Assembly: GCF_002127535.1 (NCBI RefSeq)
Contig: NZ_MUBJ01000003.1
Location: 206,009 to 263,020 of the forward strand
Direction: 5' to 3'
DNA length: 57,012 nt
Source of the DNA: Xenorhabdus vietnamensis
GTDB taxonomy: Bacteria; Pseudomonadota; Gammaproteobacteria; Enterobacterales; Enterobacteriaceae
Part shown: positions 51,986 to 57,012 of the stretch, one piece after another
Layout of the letters: the number at the start of each line of letters is the position of its first letter
Position numbering within the stretch: the stretch's first letter is position 1
The notes under the pieces: model-generated
What the model saw: the letters and a program-made list of their open reading frames with translations, nothing else
Database searches by the model: none
Told to the model about the DNA's origin: nothing
Program-made: the position numbers and the translations under genes

Positions 51986-53836
51986 ATGTGTGGAATTGCA
52001 GGTTTTTTGGATATTTCAAATAATAATAAACGAGAAGAAATATTAGACCGCATGATTAAATCTATACGTCTGAGAGGTCCTGATGATGAAGGGTGCTTCA
52101 TAGATGGTCCTATAGCTTTAGGGCACCGTAGATTATCTATCATTGATATTAAAGGTGGATCTCAGCCAATGAATTCGGCATTAAATAAAAATTTCACAAT
52201 TATTTATAACGGAGAGATCTATAATTATAAAGAATTGCGCAATGATCTTATAAAAAAAGGAATGGTATTCCAAACAAATAGTGATACAGAAGTAATTTTA
52301 CAAGAATGGATTCATAGAGGTAAGGAATCCATTAAAGAATTAAATGGAATATTTGCATTTGCAATATGGGACTCTTCATCAAAAACTCTTCATTTAGTAC
52401 GTGATAGACTTGGTGTAAAACCGCTTTACTATTATATAAATTCTAAAGGAGTTATATTTGGTTCAGAAATAAAAACAATCTTATCTCATCCTGATGTAAA
52501 GCAAGAAATTTGTGAGCAAGGAGTAACTAAGCTTCTACTACCATTACATAAAGCTCCTGGTGAAACCCCTTATACAGGAATCTATGAAGTTATACCTGGA
52601 AATATTTTATCATTTAAAATCAATAATGGTGAAGTTGTAAAAACTCAGAATCAATATTGGAATTTATTACAAGGTTTTCATTCTATGAGTTTTAGTTCCA
52701 CCGTTGAACTTGTACGTGATGTATTATTAGATACAGTGAATAAACAAATAATTTCAGATGTTCCTTTAGGAAGCCTTTTATCAGGTGGTTTGGATTCAAC
52801 TGCTATTTCAGCAATTGCTCAAAAATCACTAAAAAATCAACTTCATACTTATGAGGTTGATTTTTTGTTCAAAAATGAAGATGGTCAAGAAATAGCAAAT
52901 CGTACAGAGGACTCTGTATATGCTCAAATAGCAGCAAAATCATTGGGAACAAAGCACCATAAGTATCTTTTGACTTATCAAGATCTAACAAGAAAAAGTC
53001 TGCGGGAAGAATCAGTAAAAGCAAGGGATCTTCCTAATGGAATTGGAGATCTTGATCTCAGTTTATTATCTCTTTTTCACTCAATAAAACCAACTGCAAC
53101 AGTTGTTTTATCTGGGGAAGCATCAGACGAAATTATGGGCGGATATCGCTGGTTCCATAATCTGGCAGCAGTTGAATCAGGTACTTTTCCTTGGCTAGCT
53201 GATACTCCAGCACATGGACGATTACACCAAAGGATCTTGAATGTTTTTCGTTCAGATATTATAAAGAGTCTAGATGTTGACGGTTATCTGAAAAGAGATT
53301 ACGACAACGCTTTAATTGAGTTCACAGGTAGTTCATCAAATAAATTAGGAAAAGAAGAACATATGCAATTTATTTCATATCTTGCTCTTACTCGTTTTTT
53401 ACCAACTTTACTTGAACGAAAAGATCGTTTATCGATGTCTGCTGGAGTGGAGGCTCGTGTTCCATTTTGTGATCATAGATTAATTGAACTTGTTTTTTCA
53501 ACTCCTTGGTTACATAAATCAAACAAAGGAATAGAAAAAGTATTACTTAAATCGGCGGTTGATAGGTTTATTCCCAGTGAAATTATCAATAGAAGAAAAA
53601 TACCTTACCCTTCAACTCTTGATCCAAAATATTCAACAGAGGTTAGGAAACAGCTAGGATCTATATTAGAGCAGAATAATCATCGCTTGGGAGAGTTATT
53701 TGATCTCAAGAAATTAGATGAATCGGTATTGGCAGATGAGGCTGGGAGTTTTATATCTAACTCATCAGCAGAATTAGCTCTTAACTTTGATTGTTGGTAT
53801 AATTTATATGGAGAAAATGTTAATGTCACAGTTTAA
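51986..53836 (+). CDS. AsnB-type glutamine-dependent amidotransferase (copy 2)
   Basis: A 616-residue AsnB-family protein 29 bp after copy 1, with AAAGGGG upstream. It carries Cys2 (MCGIAGFLD), RGPDDEG, HRRLSIIDIKGG, YNGEIYNYKELR, RDRLGVKPLYYY, the loop SGGLDSTAIS (from residue 266) and EARVPFCDHRLIELV; the catalytic-type Lys is in IEKVLLKS. It differs from copy 1 in the acceptor region (KARDLPNGIGDLDLSL) and in the motif SGEASDEIMGGY, where Gly of the usual SGEG is Ala. Both halves look functional. Its end overlaps the MFS gene by 14 bp, indicating coupling. Confidence 0.9.
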   Translation: MCGIAGFLDISNNNKREEILDRMIKSIRLRGPDDEGCFIDGPIALGHRRLSIIDIKGGSQPMNSALNKNFTIIYNGEIYNYKELRNDLIKKGMVFQTNSDTEVILQEWIHRGKESIKELNGIFAFAIWDSSSKTLHLVRDRLGVKPLYYYINSKGVIFGSEIKTILSHPDVKQEICEQGVTKLLLPLHKAPGETPYTGIYEVIPGNILSFKINNGEVVKTQNQYWNLLQGFHSMSFSSTVELVRDVLLDTVNKQIISDVPLGSLLSGGLDSTAISAIAQKSLKNQLHTYEVDFLFKNEDGQEIANRTEDSVYAQIAAKSLGTKHHKYLLTYQDLTRKSLREESVKARDLPNGIGDLDLSLLSLFHSIKPTATVVLSGEASDEIMGGYRWFHNLAAVESGTFPWLADTPAHGRLHQRILNVFRSDIIKSLDVDGYLKRDYDNALIEFTGSSSNKLGKEEHMQFISYLALTRFLPTLLERKDRLSMSAGVEARVPFCDHRLIELVFSTPWLHKSNKGIEKVLLKSAVDRFIPSEIINRRKIPYPSTLDPKYSTEVRKQLGSILEQNNHRLGELFDLKKLDESVLADEAGSFISNSSAELALNFDCWYNLYGENVNVTV

Positions 53837-55052
53837 GTTTTTTCAATCTAGTAAACTGATAAAAACATTTTGGCCACTATATATGGGTTTCTTTCTTGTA
53901 GGAAGCGAAATGTATATTATTTCTCCCCTACTTGAAGTAATCTCTTCAGATTTAAGTGTGTCTATTTCTGCTTCAGCACAATTAATTACATCTTATGTTA
54001 TTATACAGGCAATTCTTGGTCCATTCATTAGTACTTTATATAATAGATTAGGACCTCGCTTTATGATAACTATTGGTATAGTAATATTTTCCATAGGAAA
54101 TATTTTATCTGCACTGACATATGATTATTGGCTTGTTATATGTAGTCGAGGAATTGCTGGCCTTGGTGTTGCTTTTTTTGGTCCTTCAACATGGGTGTGG
54201 ATTAGTCACAGAATTGAAGAAAACCTGCGAGGAAAAGCTATCGCTTTTGGTATGGCCTCTTTTGCTTTAGGGCAGGTTTTAGGGGTTCCTATTGGAGCCT
54301 ATTCTGCCGCTTTTCTCTCGTGGCAATCAGTCTTAGCTATTCTAGGTATAGCCGCGATGTTACTTTTGCCCAGCATTTGGAAAAGAATACCGTCCCATTC
54401 ATCAAGTGCTATAGAAATAGCATCAGAAAATATTAATCTTGAGAACAATATAATTAAGACACTTTTATCATCTTGGCAAGATAAACATTTGCGATGGAAT
54501 TATATTATTACTTTTTTATTCCACTCAGCTAGTTTAGGAGCTTATTCATTCTTGGCTATATATTTATCAAAGAACTTTTTTATTCATGATAAATATATTG
54601 GTTTCATAGGCATTTTAAGTGGAGTAGGAACTTTTTTGGGTTCTCTAACTATCGGGTTTATTTCCGAAAGGCTATTTGTAAAAAATAAAAAAAGAGGGAT
54701 TATGTTTTTGGTATATTGTTCTTTAGGTGGAATGATAGCCGTACCATTAGCGTTTCAAATGTCATACTTGATATTATCAGTTTTTTTTATCTTAACTTGG
54801 TTTTTATTTTCAGGATCTTTTGATAGTTGTCAGCAACATTCAGTGATTTCGTTGTCTAAAGATAACATCCCTACAAACTTATCTTGGAATACATCTATAC
54901 TGTATGCAGCAAGTGGTGTTGGTGTATTAATCATGAGTATTAAACCAGAAAGTCCTAATTTCATTGCTGTCATGGCTTTTGTCATGATGTTTTTTTCTTC
55001 ATTATCTGCACTGTATTTATATATTAAAATTGGAAGTATTTATGAAAAATAA
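53823..55052 (+). CDS. MFS transporter, probable product exporter
   Basis: A 12-helix major facilitator, 409 residues from ATG at 53823 (GGAG 10-11 nt upstream; ATG at 53808 is inside that site). Typical are the FWPLYMGFFLVGSEMYIISP first helix, the loop 2-3 motif STLYNRLGPRFMITIG, RGIAGLGVAFFGPSTW (motif B) and a PIGAY motif in helix 5 of drug:H+ antiporters. It overlaps asnB copy 2 and so belongs to the same operon. Export of, and self-resistance to, the cluster product is inferred. Confidence 0.88.
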   Translation: MSQFKFFQSSKLIKTFWPLYMGFFLVGSEMYIISPLLEVISSDLSVSISASAQLITSYVIIQAILGPFISTLYNRLGPRFMITIGIVIFSIGNILSALTYDYWLVICSRGIAGLGVAFFGPSTWVWISHRIEENLRGKAIAFGMASFALGQVLGVPIGAYSAAFLSWQSVLAILGIAAMLLLPSIWKRIPSHSSSAIEIASENINLENNIIKTLLSSWQDKHLRWNYIITFLFHSASLGAYSFLAIYLSKNFFIHDKYIGFIGILSGVGTFLGSLTIGFISERLFVKNKKRGIMFLVYCSLGGMIAVPLAFQMSYLILSVFFILTWFLFSGSFDSCQQHSVISLSKDNIPTNLSWNTSILYAASGVGVLIMSIKPESPNFIAVMAFVMMFFSSLSALYLYIKIGSIYEK

Positions 55053-55115
55053 AATCGCTTATTAATGAAGTATGGAGGCTAAATAATATATTTTCATGAG
55101 GATTTGAAAATAAAC

Positions 55116-55157
55116 ATTCTACTTTAAGATGAGCTTTTATTTATTTTAAAGTAGAAT
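55116..55157. terminator. 12-bp inverted repeat after the MFS gene
   Basis: ATTCTACTTTAA (55116-55127) and TTAAAGTAGAAT (55146-55157), perfect, 18-nt loop. It lies 64 bp after the transporter stop and could end the asnB operon, although it is AT-rich and lacks a clear T run. Confidence 0.5.
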
Positions 55158-55218
55158 TAATAGTGATTTTTAAAATCCATAAAAATTTTCATTAATTTAT
55201 CAGGTAATTTGCAGCGGC

Positions 55219-55250
55219 AATTAATGATAACCTCCTCATTATCATTAATT
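55219..55250. promoter_or_regulatory. Perfect 12-bp inverted repeat upstream of the DAHP synthase gene
   Basis: AATTAATGATAA (55219-55230), CCTCCTCA, TTATCATTAATT (55239-55250), 57 bp before the start codon. It could be an operator for a dimeric regulator or a leader hairpin. It is not a TyrR box (no TGTAAA-N6-TTTACA). Confidence 0.5.
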
Positions 55251-55307
55251 ACACCTTGGTTGGTTAATAACTATTATTTTAAATCACATTAAAAAAGTAG
55301 GTTGAAA

Positions 55308-56384
55308 ATGATTTATTCTCAAAATGGCTTTTTAAAAGAAAAGAAAATACTCACTCCAATTGAGTTATTTAAAAAACTTCCAATAACAAAATCAGAGATA
55401 ATTTCTGTTGAAAAACACCGTAATGCAATACGTGAAATTTTAAATGGGAAAGATGATCGATTATTGGTGGTGGTTGGGCCGTGTTCAATACATGATGTAA
55501 AATCAACATTAGAATATGCAAAGCGTTTGAGTGTATTGCGTAAAAAATTAAAATCCAATTTAGAAATAGTAATGAGAGTTTATTTTGAAAAGCCACGTAC
55601 AACCATCGGTTGGAAAGGTTTAATTAATGATCCGGATATGGATAATAGTTTTGATATAAATAATGGTTTGTTTTTGGCTAGAAATTTATTGCTTGATATC
55701 AATAAAATGGATCTTCCTACTGCTAGCGAATTTCTTGATATGATTACACCTAAATATTTAGTTGATCTTGTTAGCTGGGGGGCTATAGGAGCAAGGACGA
55801 CAGAATCTCAAATTCATCGTGAGTTAGCATCTAGCCTTTTTTGTCCAGTTGGATTTAAAAATTCAACTGATGGTTCAATTAAAGTTGCAATTGATGCTAT
55901 TCATACTGCTAATTCACCGCATAGTTTTATTTCTATAACTAAATTCGGATATCCAGTAATAGTATCTACTAATGGAAATAGAGATTGCCATATCATTTTG
56001 CGTGGAGGAAAAGAACCAAATTATAGTCCCAAGCATGTTAATATGGTAAAAAAAGAATTAAAAATGGCTAATTTGAATCCATATATCATGATTGATTTTA
56101 GTCATGCTAATAGTGAAAAGAAATTCAAAAAACAGCTAGAAGTTGGCAAAGATGTATGTGAACAAATTATATATGGCGAAAAATCAATCATTGGGGTTAT
56201 GATTGAAAGCCATTTGGTTGAGGGTAGCCAAAATATATGTAAAGGGAAATCGTTTATTTATGGAAAAAGTGTAACAGATAGCTGTATTGGTTGGAATGAC
56301 ACTGAAATGTTATTACATCAACTATCCCAGGCTGTAGAAGTTCGTAGACTCTCAGAACAATCACACGAGCTGTTAAATGACTAA
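55308..56384 (+). CDS. 3-deoxy-7-phosphoheptulonate (DAHP) synthase, AroG/AroF type, probably feedback-insensitive
   Basis: Condenses phosphoenolpyruvate and erythrose-4-phosphate to DAHP, the first step of the shikimate pathway. It has 358 residues (AroG 350), class I alpha. Conserved blocks are VVGPCSIHD, MRVYFEKPRTTIGWKGLIND, SWGAIGARTTESQIHRELAS, CHIILRGGKEPNYS, IDFSHANS and GVMIESHLVEG, with metal-site Cys61-equivalent in GPCS. Differences from AroG lie in the allosteric site: Phe178 replaces Ser180 (ASSLFCPVGFK), and the N-terminal Asp6-Asp7 pair is Asn-Gly. It sits alone 255 bp after the MFS gene, same strand, and is AT-rich like the cluster. A housekeeping aroG is expected elsewhere. 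Confidence 0.93.
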   Translation: MIYSQNGFLKEKKILTPIELFKKLPITKSEIISVEKHRNAIREILNGKDDRLLVVVGPCSIHDVKSTLEYAKRLSVLRKKLKSNLEIVMRVYFEKPRTTIGWKGLINDPDMDNSFDINNGLFLARNLLLDINKMDLPTASEFLDMITPKYLVDLVSWGAIGARTTESQIHRELASSLFCPVGFKNSTDGSIKVAIDAIHTANSPHSFISITKFGYPVIVSTNGNRDCHIILRGGKEPNYSPKHVNMVKKELKMANLNPYIMIDFSHANSEKKFKKQLEVGKDVCEQIIYGEKSIIGVMIESHLVEGSQNICKGKSFIYGKSVTDSCIGWNDTEMLLHQLSQAVEVRRLSEQSHELLND

Positions 56385-56552
56385 TATAAATAAAAGTTAA
56401 TCTGCGAAAATGCAGATCTAAACTACCACCAACTTAATAAGTTTCTGTATGAAATGGGTATTTTTAAGAGTATTATACGGTTGTAGTACTAAATAGGAAA
56501 ATAATCATTTTGGTCTGTTAGGATATAAACACTGACGCGCTACATTTGTCTT

Positions 56553-56594
56553 CTCCAAGTTACCGGGCTAATAAATTAATCCAGTAACTTGGAG
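56553..56594. terminator. 11-bp inverted repeat
   Basis: CTCCAAGTTAC (56553-56563) and GTAACTTGGAG (56584-56594), perfect, 20-nt loop with further CGG/CC pairs. It may terminate the DAHP synthase transcript; no T run is present. Confidence 0.5.
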
Positions 56595-56663
56595 ATCTGA
56601 AACACACCTGCCAGAGAAAACTTTTTGCTTATCCCCACCGTATTAAAGAAATAGGGATAAAAC

Positions 56664-56862
56664 TGTTCACCTTTAAATATTTTGATTTAAATTCAATTTG
56701 TTAAATGATGATGAATTAAAAGTAAACTCATAACCCAACCGGTCACCTCAAATCTGAAAAAGGTGAACAGTGATGAATAGTTGCGAACAGTTTAAAAATA
56801 ACTATTCACCACATAATACTTGATATATATGGTTTAAATTATAGAGTGAACAGTGGTGAACA
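56664..56862. repeat. GGTGAACA iteron-like repeats (P4-type replication site)
   Basis: Repeats in both orientations: TGTTCACC (56664-56671), GGTGAACA (56762-56769), TGCGAACA (56782-56789), TATTCACC (56803-56810), AGTGAACA (56845-56852) and GGTGAACA (56855-56862). This is the type I iteron sequence bound by the alpha replication protein of satellite phage P4 at ori and crr (family knowledge). It suggests a replicon remnant or the edge of an integrated P4-like element whose replication gene would lie beyond the window. Confidence 0.65.
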
Positions 56863-56885
56863 CTTTTTTATATTTCTTTGAAAGA

Positions 56886-57012
56886 TTAGCTAAATAATAT
56901 CGTCATGAAATATTCAACCAAAGCGCGAGACAACGGATCTGGACTGCCGCAAGAAACGATGTACTCTTTTTGGCATAACGGGTCGCTATGCCACGCCAGC
57001 GCTTCAGGTGTA
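56886..57012 (-). CDS. Partial ORF at the window edge (C-terminal end only)
   Basis: An open frame entering from the right edge on the minus strand encodes about 41 residues, including WHSDPLCQKEYIVSCGSPD and ALVEYFMTILFS before a TAA stop (56886-56888). Base composition is higher in GC than the flank. I do not recognise the protein; the adjoining P4-like iterons suggest a mobile-element gene. Confidence 0.35.
   Translation of the reverse strand, partial: TPEALAWHSDPLCQKEYIVSCGSPDPLSRALVEYFMTILFS

Larger units (their letters stand above)
56385..56885. other. Gene-free region with hairpin and iteron-like repeats
   Basis: About 500 bp after the DAHP synthase gene with no ORF. It holds an inverted repeat at 56553-56594 and a cluster of GGTGAACA-like repeats from 56664 to 56862, described separately. 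Confidence 0.6.

Noticed and set aside
50109..53836. Lasso peptide cluster (AsnB-like cyclase)
   Set aside because: No B-type transglutaminase-like peptidase, no RRE protein and no precursor peptide; glutaminase domains are intact, unlike typical lasso cyclases.
50109..53836. Beta-lactam or carbapenem cluster
   Set aside because: No CarB/CarC-like or N2-(carboxyethyl)arginine synthase-like genes are present; beta-lactam synthetases usually have a degenerate glutaminase Cys, but Cys2 is present in both.

Overview
The window looks like a chromosome segment of an entomopathogenic enterobacterium of the Morganellaceae, most likely Xenorhabdus (Photorhabdus is the main alternative). The basis is the enterobacterial gene order uvrY-uvrC-pgsA-tRNA-Gly-tRNA-Cys-tRNA-Leu, divergent putP/putA, a full fliZA-fliC-fliDST-fliE-fliFGHIJKLMNOPQR block, an ERIC-type repeat, moderate to low GC, and an accessory island with a PAAR/T6SS cassette and a natural-product-like cluster. 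No species call is possible without a database search.

Layout. 1-3.6 kb: three tRNAs with pgsA, uvrC and uvrY, all on the minus strand. 4-13.5 kb: single metabolic, transport and regulatory genes (GFA family, FGGY sugar kinase, EamA exporter with a divergent LysR regulator, AdoMet decarboxylase with an abnormal N-terminus, two tandem YhhY-like acetyltransferases, DUF4440, cycA, a truncated tRNA-Lys and a DUF2867 protein). 13.6-19.6 kb: proline utilisation, with putP and the trifunctional putA either side of a control region holding four GTTGCA PutA-type sites. 19.9-40.3 kb: flagellar genes. Sigma-28 promoters drive fliC and fliD. A three-gene non-flagellar insert (25.4-27.8 kb) and an ERIC element lie between fliT and fliE. 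A small palindromic element separates fliI from fliJ.

40.3-57.0 kb: an AT-rich genomic island. Near its left end are a decayed IS110 end in inverted orientation, a remnant of a P4-type integrase, a Ner-like regulator and an ash/Icd-like ORF. Near its right end are P4-like GGTGAACA iterons. Between them lie four modules. (a) A RelE-like toxin gene with an XRE/ImmA antitoxin-protease. (b) A two-gene operon pairing a thymidylate-synthase-fold enzyme that carries a dCMP-hydroxymethylase-like Asn-to-Asp change with an aGPT-pyrophosphorylase/amino-acid:DNA-transferase-like protein. (c) A T6SS cassette of frameshifted PAAR gene, glycine-zipper effector and immunity candidate, followed by a truncated IS110. 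(d) A probable biosynthetic cluster: an ATC-hydrolase-like protein, two divergent AsnB-type amidotransferases, an MFS exporter and a DAHP synthase. The DAHP synthase has Phe at the position of AroG Ser180, which predicts relief from phenylalanine feedback.

The strongest candidates for undescribed biology are module (b), which could make or handle a hypermodified pyrimidine in defence or in DNA, and module (d), a compact pathway with two AsnB enzymes and its own feedback-insensitive entry to the shikimate pathway.
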